Notes under the pieces: model-generated
What the model was told of the DNA's origin: nothing
Database searches by the model: none
What the model saw: the letters and a program-made list of their open reading frames with translations, nothing else
Program-made: the position numbers and the translations under genes
Shown here: positions 46,993-58,300 of the stretch, in pieces
Numbering within the stretch: the stretch's first letter is position 1
How the letters are laid out: every line of letters begins with the position of its first letter
Source: Pseudisothecium myosuroides
Taxonomy: Eukaryota > Streptophyta > Bryopsida > Hypnales > Lembophyllaceae
Length of the DNA stretch: 64,000 nucleotides
Reading direction: 5' to 3'
Assembly (NCBI GenBank): GCA_951799445.1
Contig: OX637297.1
Location: 3,410,001-3,474,000, forward strand

Positions 46993-48069
46993 TTAGGCGC
47001 CCAGAAACCAACAAGACATGGTTTGGCAAAGAAGGGTGGCAGAGATACCTAGTACCTGGCCAGTGGGTGGTTGCTCTTTGTTATCAAGCGTGGTAGGTGC
47101 TGCAGGACTTACCAGTGGCTGCAGCTCGTCCTCCTCTTGCCCCCGTGGCGCTTCTAGAGCCCTTACTTGCTGCTGCCAAGCGTGCGGAGCATTGTGTATT
47201 CCGTACGGGATGACTCCAACAGAGGCCGTTGCTACCTCGTGCATGGCCGACAAGGTCTCAGCAATCTCTTCCTCGTTGGTTAGCTCTAGGACTTCTCCCC
47301 ATTGGCCATGTATTCCCGGAATCCACCACTCTGGAGGATGACAGTTGAATGGGAAATCGCGGATCGCAATAGGATTGTTGTCCTCGTCACTGAGATAGTC
47401 CCCTAGTTGCGGGTCACCATCTTCAATCTCTTGGAGTTGGCAGCGCATCGGCTCGGACGTGTTTGGAATGGACCTTAGCGCAGGTAGTACCGTGTTTGAA
47501 GTTGGGGGTAGATCTTCGCCCATGACGTGGGGGGCGTTGTTGGGCACGACCAATGTTCCTCCCGTGTCGCAATAAAGGATTCTAGGAGGTGCAGGGCAAC
47601 GGGAACATGTGATTTGGAGCGGCCCGCGTCGGTGGGGAAGAGTGATACCTGAAGTCATGACTGTGAAGGCTGTCCGCGTCCCCTCAGGACTGAGTTGCAG
47701 CCAACGTGGTGGCCGTGGAGCAACTATTCGGTGTGGGACGTGCCGGCCTCGGTGGTCGTCTCCAAGGTGGTGGTTGGCATTTGCCCTGACCTCGTCGTTG
47801 GGTATCATGCTCTGGCCGGATTCTGGTGTAGGAGCTAATTCGGCTTCGTTCTCTGGATCCAAGCTATCGGTGGAGACTTCGATAGCTATACTTTGCGCGG
47901 TGCTTGGATCGTTTTGAATTGCGGAGGTGCAGATGATGACCAACGCATCTTTGCTGGAGTCGGGGTGCTCTTGAAGCCATTCCTCGAATGGCGTATGGTC
48001 CTCTAACCCATACAGACCTAAGCCTAAACATTTCATCTTACCTAGGTCAGTGGTTGCCGAGGCCTGCAT
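46993..48069 (-). CDS. Unrecognised 358-residue ORF, possible polyprotein linker
   Basis: ATG at 48069. Begins MQASATTDLGKMKCLGLGLYG, where the Gly-rich part is a little like the G-patch-type segment found after protease in Ty3-type polyproteins. Then acidic, Pro-rich sequence with GDYLSDEDNNP, PPEWWIPG and a Gln/Ala-rich end. The same frame is nearly open upstream (one TAG near 48090), so it may be the part of the gag-pol frame that follows the protease, separated from it by the 48.1-51.6 kb segment. No reverse transcriptase motifs. Function unknown; the placement is inference. Confidence 0.42.
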   Translation of the reverse strand: MQASATTDLGKMKCLGLGLYGLEDHTPFEEWLQEHPDSSKDALVIICTSAIQNDPSTAQSIAIEVSTDSLDPENEAELAPTPESGQSMIPNDEVRANANHHLGDDHRGRHVPHRIVAPRPPRWLQLSPEGTRTAFTVMTSGITLPHRRGPLQITCSRCPAPPRILYCDTGGTLVVPNNAPHVMGEDLPPTSNTVLPALRSIPNTSEPMRCQLQEIEDGDPQLGDYLSDEDNNPIAIRDFPFNCHPPEWWIPGIHGQWGEVLELTNEEEIAETLSAMHEVATASVGVIPYGIHNAPHAWQQQVRALEAPRGQEEDELQPLVSPAAPTTLDNKEQPPTGQVLGISATLLCQTMSCWFLGA

Positions 48070-48119
48070 AGTTTGTGTCGTACGCGCAATCTAGGCGTAA
48101 GTATCCTTAACACCAAAAT

Positions 48120-49200
48120 GATGGTAAGATAACACGAAATATCGTCCCAGGAGATTCTAGTATGTTTCAGCAAGCTAAGGAGTTTCCGGATTGTAATCCA
48201 AACAACAAAACCCCAAGCAACACCTCTTTCTTTTCCTATTTCTTACACAATGGTCTTCCGGATCCCAATCCGGATCTACCCCTTTCCAGTTTTTGAGTTG
48301 ATCCGGATTCCGGGTTTCACTTCTCAACTTCAACTGGTTTTCTATTCCCCTGTTTTACCCTCAGGGTGTCCGCATTTGATCTTTTAGAGGGGTAGGAACA
48401 CACCACTCATAGACATCTATCTCTCTGCACAAAACTTCACACAAAACAATCCTAACCGAGTTTTTATTGTAGAATAGAGAAAGTATTCATCCTCACGATT
48501 CCCCGGGTAGCTTGCCCGGAAAACAGGTCACTCAGGATTGCATCCTTCCGCTTCTACTACAACGACAGATCAAGACAGCCGGAACTGGAAGAGATTCGTG
48601 CATCTATCTACCAGACTGATCCTATGGTTGGCAGACCTTCCGGTGAGTGGGGATTTTCCGCTGGCGGTCGCTTATCTCCGCTCAGAACCCTCCCTGGATT
48701 TCGGACTCGCATCCGCACCACTCCTTAGAATTGGATCACCGTTACGGCAATTTAAAGGTACCACGCACAAGTCCTTACTCACAAGTCTAGTAAAGTTTCC
48801 TCACAAACTTACTCGCTCAAAACAGGTCCGACTAATTCTCAACCCGGATTCCCCCTCATCCGCCCTCTCTCACACTTTCACCATTCATAAACGATTCAAG
48901 AAGACGCACACATAGCCAGAAATCTGAATGTCCACTTAGTGGCTCAGATTAGAGAAAAGAGAATATGAACATAAACTAATGCACACAAAATGGGCAAGGC
49001 TGGAATGAAAGGGCAATACGCTGCCCTTTCACTTAAAACCCAAACAAAAAGCCAAAAAAAGAACACCTGAAAATCCAGGTGACCAATCAGTAATCAACCG
49101 TAATATCCGGAAAGTTCAAAGTCAACTACTCCTAAGAATCCGGAATCGGGCCCCACGCACAGAAAACCCGCTCCAGATTAAAAATCCTAAAACTGCAAAC
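48120..49200. other. Non-coding flank rich in CCGGAT
   Basis: About 1.1 kb with many CCGGA/TCCGG words, the same bias as in the neighbouring two-part gene and its upstream region (51110-51580), but unlike the surrounding retroelement. Probably the 3' part of a separate inserted unit. The plus-strand open frame at 48538-48915 is not supported by any family resemblance. Confidence 0.4.
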
Positions 49201-49207
49201 ATACTAA

Positions 49208-51108
49208 TTACTTTCCCCGCTTTGATTTCTTCGCGCTGCTACTTGGCCCTGCAGGTGGTTTCCTGCTCCCTTTCGGTGGAGTGGACTTCGTTGCAGCCCG
49301 GGTCGGAATCTTCTGCTGGATCGGCGGCGGGTCGTCATCCGAATCCGTCTCATCGCCAGAAGTGAATTCCCCCTTCTCGGACTCTTGGATCATCTCCACT
49401 CTGGTCTCTTTCTCTGGCGAATCATCCAGCTGAATCGGTGTTGTATTCCTCTTGGGCGATGCCTTCTGCATATAAGTAAAGTCGACCGGATTGGTCCGAG
49501 CCGGATTCGACAAGGCCTCCATCCGGTGGATTAAATCGCTCCGGACGGATGTCCCGGATGCCGGAACAGAACTCCCTGCTTCTACCAGAATCGACTGGAC
49601 ACTCCTCGTCTGGTCAAACTTAGTGGTCTTCGTCTGGATCCGTGCCTGACCTGGAGTAGGTCTTGGGGATGCCGGTAAACCGATCCCTGACCCCGGCTTC
49701 TGGGGCGTCTTCAACAAGTCGACGTTGGGCAGCTCCGGAAAGTGGGTGAAGTCCAAGGGCTTATTCGGGTCAAGGTGCCCCAACAGTTGCACCATCTCCT
49801 TCAAAATCCCTTCCATCCGGGCCTGGAAGTCCACCAAAATAGTTACCACCTTGGACCCGGATAAGTGGCCTATGCCACTCAGCTGATTGGTGAAGAGTCG
49901 GGATTTGACCACAGCTTCCGCGGGCTGCTCCACCAACGTGGTCAAATTGTGGACAAGTTGGAGAGCTTCCGCCTCCTTCTGCCGTGCAACTGCGGCATCC
50001 GTCTCCGCCCAGTTCACCCGACCTAACAGGTCATCCCTTTCCTTCTCCAAGCTCTTGATCCGCTCGTCCTTCTCACGAATCAGATCCGGGCTCGATAGTT
50101 TCCGGATCTGATTTATGATATCTTCCGGCTCCACCTTCAGCTCTGCAGCAATCCCTGGATCATGTCGAACATCCCGAAATACATGTGCTTGGCCTCCTCC
50201 ATCCACTGCGTTCCGGCGTCGAAGAAGTCCGACTGCGGTTCTGGTTCCGGGGGTTGACTCGGCTCTCCCTTTTCCGAGGTCAACTGTTCCACCCTTGAGT
50301 TCGGATTGGTCGACTTCCTTCTCTTCTCCCGCTTGTCGACCAGGTCCTGCTGCTGCGGTTCTTCTTCCTCGTCCTCGTCTTCTTCTTCTTCCTCCTCCTC
50401 TCCCTCAATTGAAGTATCCGGTGGAATTTCGTGCGTGAGGCCATACTTCACTATTTCTAATCCGGTGTTGTAAATCACCATCTCTTCACTCATCAGCACC
50501 TCCTGATGGTGATACAGGTGAAACAGGTACGGACTGAGAAGACTTGGCTTCCCCTTTCCTATGTGCGACACGAGCTTTTTTACCATCCCGGCTAGGACTT
50601 TCCCCCAGTGAACTACCTTATCTTCTAAAGCCCCAAAGATAGTGTTGGCCACTATAACCGTAACTCGGGTGGACTTTTCCGGATACATAATCGGAATCAA
50701 GAATTCCAACACCCGTTTCTGCCTAGCATCCTTACAGTCACTCACTGGGTATCCGTCCTTAGTGGTAACCGGATTGCGGAACTTCCCAATCCCGTATGTC
50801 TCTACCCGAGAACCTAATCCGGATCTGTCCTTCCCAAACCCGTATACGTCAGCCCATACATCCGCCGTCCATGCTCCGGGTTGGCCTCTCACAGTCAACT
50901 CGAAATGATTCGGGACTTCCGAGATCAGCTGCTCCAGCATCTCCGCGTTCTTAACATTCCACGATCGGTGGATCAAACCTACGCACCCCATCCGGGTCAG
51001 ATCTGTCTCTAACTCCTTCCGGTGCTTTGGGTCGGCGGGTATGGCCGGTCTAACTATCCGAGCTGTGACAGAAGGTCGGCGCGCTACCGGTTTGCTGGAC
51101 TCCGCCAT
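49208..51108 (-). pseudogene. Split gene: globular domain, acidic run, coiled coil, Lys tail
   Basis: Two overlapping minus-strand frames, 51108-50137 (323 codons) and 50206-49208 (332 codons), which join by a one-base shift near 50150 to a protein of about 650 residues. Part 1 has a globular domain (LTRMGCVGLIHRSWN, ADVYGFGKDRSGLG, YLFHLYHHQEVL) and then an uninterrupted Glu/Asp run. Part 2 has a coiled coil (EKDERIKSLEKERDDLLGRV) and ends in a Ser/Lys/Pro-rich basic tail. The architecture resembles proteins often labelled putative plant transposon protein or Gag-like, with low certainty. Upstream, AGTACTTAAACCC could be a weak TATA region near 51270. Either a nested element's gag or captured sequence. 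Confidence 0.5.
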
Positions 51109-51584
51109 AGTTTACCGACGCCGACTACTAAATCCGGTGCAGTCGGCACCAACCTCACCAGTCTCTCCCTGTCGCGATCTCTAACTCACCACTCTTTCTC
51201 TCAGCTAAGTGCGCAAGACAATCAGCAAAGTGAAGAATGAGGAAGATTAGGTCTGGCGAGGGTTTAAGTACTAGTCGAGCTGCCGACCGTTCCCCTTGAC
51301 GAACGGAAAGAGGTCCGTTCCCGTAACGGTTCCCTAGCGGCGTAGGTCGGATACCTATTCCGTAGCTTGTTCCGATCCGGCCTAACTCGGATTCAAGATC
51401 CGTTCCTGCTCTCGGAAAAATCCAATTTACAGGATCTGAAATCTCGGATTCTAACTATCCGGAATCTATCTGTATCCGAATCTAATTTCCTTCTTCCTAC
51501 CAAAATTTTGAAATTTTTGCCTAACTCCTAACCTATTTCTATGCTATACCTCTCCCTTATGAGTTTCCGTACTCCCACAGTTGA

Positions 51585-54174
51585 GTGGCAAGAATTCAAA
51601 GGTGACAATGTAATCGACTCCCCCGGTCTAAATCCGGAGGTCTTTGATTCGGCCAATGGTCTTGACCGGTTGCTGATCAGCGCATTTGAGGGTCACGCAA
51701 GAAGGGTGTGTAATCTCTAGACCTAACTTGCGCATAGTATAGGTTGGCATGATGTTGACGCCGCTGCCGTCATCCACTAGGGTCCGGGGGATGATCTTGT
51801 CAACTATTTTGACTTCAATCTCCACCGCTTCAAAGCTCTCCAAGGTGGTTCGAAGGTCCTTGCAGGACGTTTTGACTAGTGGGGTAGATTCTTCAAAGTC
51901 AGACTCCAGCTCTTCGGGGGTGACTTGGGATGCAACTCAGTTGACAGAGGCGAGCTTAGGAGCGCGGGGAATGGTGGCCCCCTTCTTTAGCTGTTTGCGT
52001 AAGGCGGGAGAGGTCTTGACCAGCTGTCTACAGGAGATGTTTGCTTTGGTGTGTGCCAAGTCCCCCCACAAGTCATAGGGGCCAGAGGGGTTGTTAGTTC
52101 TTCAGGCTTTAGGCCGATGGGGAAGAACCCTAGAAGGAAAGGCATCCCCCTGTTGGACGAATTGGTATTCGTTCTCGTCCATCTCAGTGCGAGTGGGGAG
52201 ATTCTCGTGGGAGCGTACCTCCTTCGTAGTGTCCCTTAGTGTACTCTGGAGGTCAGAGAACTGAGGGGAGCCTTGAGAGGATTCCAGGGGAATGCCACTA
52301 TGGGGACTAGAGTCAGGGGAATCTATATTTCCAGGCTCGGGTAGTGGAGGAGGGATCATCTGTGCTCCTTCTCTCGTGACTACGAGAGCGGGTAGCACTT
52401 CTTGACGGAAGGTATCCTTTGCCGGTTTGACTTCCTCAGGTTCAATTGCGACGTACATACTCTGATGACACTCATGAGCCCTGGAGGACTCTGCCATGGT
52501 GGCTGCCACAAATCTAACATCTTGTGTCACTTGAGGGGATAAGGCTGAGTTCAACGGAATGGTACCTTGGGCAGTTTGGACTGCCGCTGGGGGATTTTGT
52601 GTTTGTCTGTTGTTGGCATGGTCATAGTACATGTTTGGTGGTCTGGTCGACACAACGAGGTCGGCAAAGCGGACGCCTCTTTGGTTGTCTTGCGCCTGCT
52701 TGGCGTAGTCTGCTTTAGGAAACTCCAATGGAATGACTCTATCTGCCGTTGTACACCGGATCGTGGGGTGGGGACCATCACAACATTCGCACCTGACGTT
52801 GTTTTGAGCCCAGCAGTCGCCTGGAGCATGTCGCCTCTTGCAAGTGGAATATGCATCAACGATGTTGGATCGTCCCTGATGTGCGGCATTGGGATGCCGG
52901 TACGACTGTGGCTCTCGCGGTCGTGGTGGTGGAGGATCGTCCTTCAACAGCGGACAGAAAGGGGGCGTGTGATTTTTCTGGCCACAATGGTTGCACCACA
53001 TAGTGGTTGCGTGTTGATCCGACTCATGGTATCTTGGGCGAGCTGGCGGGGCTTGTCCTCGAACTAGAAACGCCATTTGATTGGCCAACTCGCGCACCGC
53101 TTGCGTCATCTCCCCCAAAACTTGCCGCATCTCTGTTCGTAACTCATCGACAGGCGCGGTTAGCGTTAGCATGGGTTCGTGGGTAGATAGTGGGTTTACC
53201 TTGAGGGTGGTCGAGTGGTACGGCCCCATACTCATCGCTTGGTTATGGACCAAGATGAAAGCTGGGATGGGGTCCAACCCTTGCCGTACCATCCGATCGT
53301 TCTCCTTTTCGATGAGTTCGACATCGTATGCTGCGCGGACAGCGTCCTCGAGAATTTCTGGCCTACGTGCTAGAATGTCTCGGATGAGTGGAGGGTTGTT
53401 AATCCCCTTGATGAAGTAGTATCGAATTGTGTCATTGTTGAGTAGATTACCCACGAAACGAGTACATACCATTTGAAATCTCGTGATGTAGGAAGTCACA
53501 TCCTCCGTGAAGTCCTTACGGATCCGGTGTAGGGCGGCCAGAGCATGCTGTTGCCCCATTGCCGGTCGGAACTTCCAGAGGAAGGCCGTCTGAAGTTGCT
53601 GGTATGTGGTAAATACACCTTCGCCATGAGATCGATACCATGAGTAAGCTGCTCCTACCAACGTGCTGGGGAACCAAATCAAATAGTAGCCAGGGTTAGT
53701 GACCAGACTAGATATGAGAGCTTCCTCGAACTTTTCCACGTGGGCTGTGGGATCATCGTCCCTATCCCCCGAAAACCTGGGTAGGTTGTGAGGGATAGGC
53801 ACTTCCCGCAGTCCTTCCGGTACCATGATGGGCAACCTTCTTGGTAGCATCATCGGATCGATGTCTAGCACGAAGGGCGCTGCTGGCGGAACATCGCCGG
53901 CGTTGAGCGGACCAGGAGGTCTAAGAGGCTCGTGGCCGTCCATCTCCCCGGATGAGTCCGACGCACTTACTCTTTTGACAGGTTCGGGGAGGTGGATTTC
54001 TTCTTCAATATTCCTCGGTGAGCCTACCCTTATTAGGGGTTCGGGCGAATTAAGGTCTTCCCGGATTGATGCCGTGGGGGATGTTGGTGGCGTTAGTCGG
54101 GACGAACTCCCGCCTCCACCTCTAGGTCGCGCTACCCTTTTGGGTCTCGGGGATTTTGAAGACTTTGGTGGCAT
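51585..54174 (-). pseudogene. Ty3-type gag-protease, three in-frame stops
   Basis: Structural capsid polyprotein plus aspartic protease of the surrounding retrotransposon. ATG at 54174. Residues about 160-260 are a retrotransposon gag domain (WFPSTLVGAAYSWY, FLWKF, RIRKDFTEDVTSYITRF). A zinc knuckle CNHCGQKNHTPPFC (394-407, C-x2-C-x4-H-x4-C) and a second Cys-rich segment (445-475) follow. The frame has TGA at 52102, TGA at 51937 and TAG at 51628, but stays aligned from gag into a protease with LVDDGSGVNIM near 51765 (DDG in place of the usual D-T/S-G) and TGGVDYIVTFEFLPL. It stops making family sense after about 51585, where foreign sequence starts. The 690-codon piece 54174-52102 is open and could still make Gag. 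Confidence 0.85.
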
Positions 54175-54292
54175 CTAACTCTAGGCGAGTCGAGGTATAC
54201 ACCAATCAAATCCACGCATATATATATAATAAGTCAATACAACACAAATACCAAATCAAATCCATACTATATGTAGTAATCGAGCTATGGAT

Positions 54293-55324
54293 CTAGACGG
54301 GCACTAGGGTTGTCCCATAAAGGGCCAAACTAGCTGCAATTTCCACCGCGGTCGGCCGGTACTCGAAGAAGTAGGGGGCCTGCTCCCTTTCGATGCAGTC
54401 AATGGACGCTTGGTGGCAAATCCAAGAGTCCTCGTTCGTAAAGAACGTAGCGTTCTTGATACGGACAAAGCGTGTTCTCTTTCCTCGACATGGGTACCGA
54501 TAGAAGAGAGGGTGAAATTGAGGCTGATGCAAAGTTTCAAGCCCCGGTGCTGTATTAAGCACCACTCGGATGTCTTCGGCGTCTTCACACGGCTCCGAGC
54601 ACGGCTCACAAGCTGAGTGATATTCGGTGATGTAGTTCAGCTGGTGCACGGTGGCGGCGTGGAAGGGCACGTAGCGGGTCGAGATGCCCTTGCACCCTTC
54701 TTTGGTGAGATGGCCACCGTGGTCGTGCCACGATCGGAAGTGTTGGAGACAAGTGTAGGGATTCTCTGGTACCTGAAGGTTTTCGACGTCTGACGCGTCG
54801 AACCGATACAACTGGCCGTCAAAGAGGGGCTTCGGGGCCTTATAGCGTATGTCGATGTGTGGCAGCTCTTGCAAGGGCGCGTCACGCTGATGTGATGGAA
54901 GTCGCGAGCCGAAACACTCTCTCACATAGTGATTTTTGAAAAAACAAAAGTGGACCACTAGGTGCCAATAGAAACAGATGTGCTTGTGGAAACTGTGTGA
55001 CGGTACTCCGAATGACCCTGCTGCGATTGCGTGGGCAATCTCCGGAGTATGCCGATTTGGGTCGTGCAAGTAGAGGCGAACAAGATGCGCCCAATACTCG
55101 AAGGATATTTTTAGCGCCCTTGGGCCGGTTGCCAAATCTGCTAACGAGATTATCTGGACAATATCCTCTTCTCCCTGGCCAAGTTCGAAGTCAGAGTAAT
55201 TCTTGAGGGGTATCCCGTGGAAAGTAGAAGCCCAGACCTCGAGGTCGGAATGGCCCCTAGTATCGGAAACCGGCTCGGATGATCCCGAGTCAGAGCCGCC
55301 TTCAAAGTCCTTCACATGCAACAC
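54293..55324 (-). CDS. Retroelement ORF1, upstream of gag, no Met codon
   Basis: A 343-codon open frame directly after the primer-binding site and before gag. Acidic Ser-rich start, then a globular part rich in His, Tyr, Trp and Cys (HKHICFYWHLVVHFCFFKNHYVRE split over 55000-54900, CLQHFRSWHDHGGH, CEPCSEPC). Not one Met occurs, so translation would need splicing, a non-AUG start (GTG at 55324) or fusion to an upstream exon. An extra ORF before gag is known in Ogre-type elements. I recognise no sequence motif of a known function. The frame is intact although gag-protease has stops. Confidence 0.6.
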   Translation of the reverse strand: MLHVKDFEGGSDSGSSEPVSDTRGHSDLEVWASTFHGIPLKNYSDFELGQGEEDIVQIISLADLATGPRALKISFEYWAHLVRLYLHDPNRHTPEIAHAIAAGSFGVPSHSFHKHICFYWHLVVHFCFFKNHYVRECFGSRLPSHQRDAPLQELPHIDIRYKAPKPLFDGQLYRFDASDVENLQVPENPYTCLQHFRSWHDHGGHLTKEGCKGISTRYVPFHAATVHQLNYITEYHSACEPCSEPCEDAEDIRVVLNTAPGLETLHQPQFHPLFYRYPCRGKRTRFVRIKNATFFTNEDSWICHQASIDCIEREQAPYFFEYRPTAVEIAASLALYGTTLVPV

Positions 55325-55362
55325 TTGTTAGTCAACATGCAATTGTGATCTAATGTTTTCAT

Positions 55363-55380
55363 CTCCCGGCAGATGTACCA
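55363..55380 (-). other. Putative primer-binding site
   Basis: On the minus strand, four bases after the LTR end CCCACA, TGGTACATCTGCCGGGAG. It starts with TGG, complementary to the CCA end of tRNAs. I could not name the tRNA from memory. Confidence 0.5.
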
Positions 55381-55384
55381 AAAC

Positions 55385-58300
55385 TGTGGGCGCTAGATTA
55401 TCCACCCTTGGTAATAAAGCAAACACCGACCAGGTTCTATGCCTTTATCCACATTTTTAATATATGGGGGTGTTGTGAGCGCGGTCCACTATGCCTTTCA
55501 AGCAATGGATCTTTTTTGCTAACGTTTCCTAAGGGTCGTGGATGGCAGCGAATAATTAGTAATGCATGTAGTAACTCACAAGTTAACTGCGATGTTCAGA
55601 GTGATGGTGAAATCCTGACTCCCTAACTATCTATCCTATGTCGAGGGTCGACTGGGTAGTTGGCGTCATTTCTAACGTCCCTAACTACGTAAAAAGGGGA
55701 ACCCCTATGTTCCTTCCATGAACCCTTAAGACTATCTTGGGTTTCTAAGACTCCACCTAGAAGTTCTACTTTTAAAAGCTACCCCTAAAGTTCCAACTTC
55801 TTAATGTAACTCTAGATTTTACTTCTTCAACTTGGTTCTAGGTATTAACTACCGACTTCTATTCTATGTTTTGACTTTTGACTCTAGGTTTTTACTTCTA
55901 AATCAACTTCAACTCCTAACTTCCAAGTTTTAACCTTCTAGGGTAATTCTAAGTTTCACTTTTAATTCTATATTCTCATTTCTAAACTACTCTAGGATTT
56001 ACCCTCTAAAGTTAACTCTAACTTTTCACTTTTTTACTGTAGATTTTTACTCCTAATTTAACTCTAGGTTTTTGACTTTTAACTCTAAATTTTTACTTCT
56101 AAAATTAATCCCCAATCTTAACCTCCGAATTTAACTCTACATTCTCACTTTGACTCTAGATTTTTCTACTTCCAACTAACTCTAAAATTTTACTTCTACC
56201 TCTAAGTTTTAACTTCTACTTTTAGCTTTTCACTCTAACCTTTTACTCCCCTATTGACTTTAAAATTTAACCTTTAAATTCAATCTAAACTTTTGACTTT
56301 TGACTCCTACTTCCAAATTTAATCCTATCGTTTTAATCCTAGATTAACTCTAAATGTTACCCTCCTAAATTTAATTCCAACTTTTAACTCTAGGGTTTTG
56401 ACTTCTAATTTTAACTCTATTTCTAACTCAACAATCTACTTCCTAAGTGGATTCTACTTTTGACTTCTATTTCCTACTCTACTTTTTACCTCCCAAAGTT
56501 AACTCCAAATTTCGACTTTTGAATTTTAACTTCCCTAATTAAAATCTTAATTTAACTCTAGGTTCTTAAACCGTTATTTGATCTTTAATTTTAATCCTAA
56601 ATTCTCCTTCTAATCTAATCCTAATTTCCGTCCATTGTTCCTTGTGGATCAAATTTAATTAAAATTCCTCCGTTCTAACCCCTACCGCTTAACTTAGCCT
56701 AACGCGGTCAGTTTACGGTCAAATCTTAATTATAAGATGTTTTTGGAAACCTCTATCACTAATCTATAACTTTTTGAATCTAAACTTCTAATTTGCACTA
56801 ATCTCGGGTGCTAATCACGCTCTAAGGGCTGATTAGGAAAATAAATGCTAATTAGGGAGAAACATCACAGATTAAATCAAAAACTCACCTCTTCACTACC
56901 GGTGTCGGAAATAACTTCGTCCACGTCCACGTGTACATCCTCACGCTCCATGGTAGTCTTTGGCTTTGTTTTGAATTTTTTCCGAGCTCACCGCTTATTG
57001 AGAAAATATTACAATTTTTGATGATCTAAACTCCCTCTTTCCCTTCCTCCTTTCTTTCTTTCTTCCCCTCTCTTCTACACTAGCACTATTCCACCTAAGC
57101 TTTTATGAGTCTTACACTATGGTTTCAAACTACGAGAAGGGTTTAAATGTTCTTCCTACCCTCTTACGCAACCTTGCTTTGTGTCATCCTAATCCTCCTC
57201 CCAACGGTTGCAAGGAGTTCTTCTAGATTTCCTACCTAATCTTCTAGCTAGGCACTATTCATCGTCTCTCTCCTTTCCACTCCTATAACACATCCTTCTC
57301 CCTAATTTCCTTCCATTGTGTGTAGGTGTGAGTGGTGATGCAGGTAGGATCGGATGTTTTTGTGCAGGTGGCGCGTGGAGTGGCAGCTTCTATTTCTCCC
57401 CCCCTTTCTCTTGTGTTTTTGAAGTTCCAAGTTGAGTTTTTTCCTCTCCCCAACTGGATTCCAAAATTTCACACTTTAAAAGATCAAAAAATAAAAAAAA
57501 GGGTGTTTGGGGCCTCGTAGGGCATCGTCCCGTTTAGTTCTGGAAATCTAGAAATTTAGTTCAGTTAGCCAAGCTGACTAGCCCGATGGCTGATGTTCAG
57601 TTCAGTCAAACAGACTAGCCCGATGCTAATGTTCAGCTCAGTCAAGCTGACTGCCCGATGTATGTTGGCTGTATGGCGGGCTGCCGGCTGGTCTGGTATG
57701 CCGGTCCGGTATGGCTAGCTGTATGCTGGCCGGTATGCTGGCCCGATATGCTGGTTGTATGCTGGTCCGGGGTACTAGCTGCCCTTCCCAAAAAATCCAC
57801 ACAACCGGGTTCCCTTAGGGGAACCCACTAACACAAACTTAAATTGGATTTTTAGTAGGGGGTTAGGGCTAGGATCGAAGCTTCGCCGTCCGGGGAGTTA
57901 GGCCCCAAATTTTTAGAACGGTCACCTAAGCTAAGTGTTACGGAATGGTCACTCTCTTCCTAGAAACTCGTGACCAATCTTGGAAGCTAAACTCTGGACT
58001 TTTCCAAGAAGGTCTTGGAAACTAGACTTTGGAATCTAAGGCTATGGAGGTTCAAGGCTCCGCCGTAAAATTGGTTTTAACACCAACTTTAGGACTTGTA
58101 ACACTCTACGGGTTCAAAGCTCCGCCGTCTAAGACTATTTTAACACACACTATAGGACTTGATGTGGTCACTAGTCCAAAGCTTCGCCGCCGTGGGGGGT
58201 TTCACATAATAAGGGGAATATTAGAAGAAGGTAGAAAAGACAAACTTAAGGAACACACGTGACAAAGCCAAAGCTTCGCCGTCCCGAGGGGGGGTCCACA

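Noticed and set aside
47018..50438. Plus-strand frames in the retroelement
   Set aside because: Ser/Ala/Pro-rich complements of minus-strand coding regions with no family resemblance.
48118..51584. Nested LTR element with exact ends TGATGG...CCCACA
   Set aside because: Flanking five bases do not match and no repeated LTR was found; ends left undefined.
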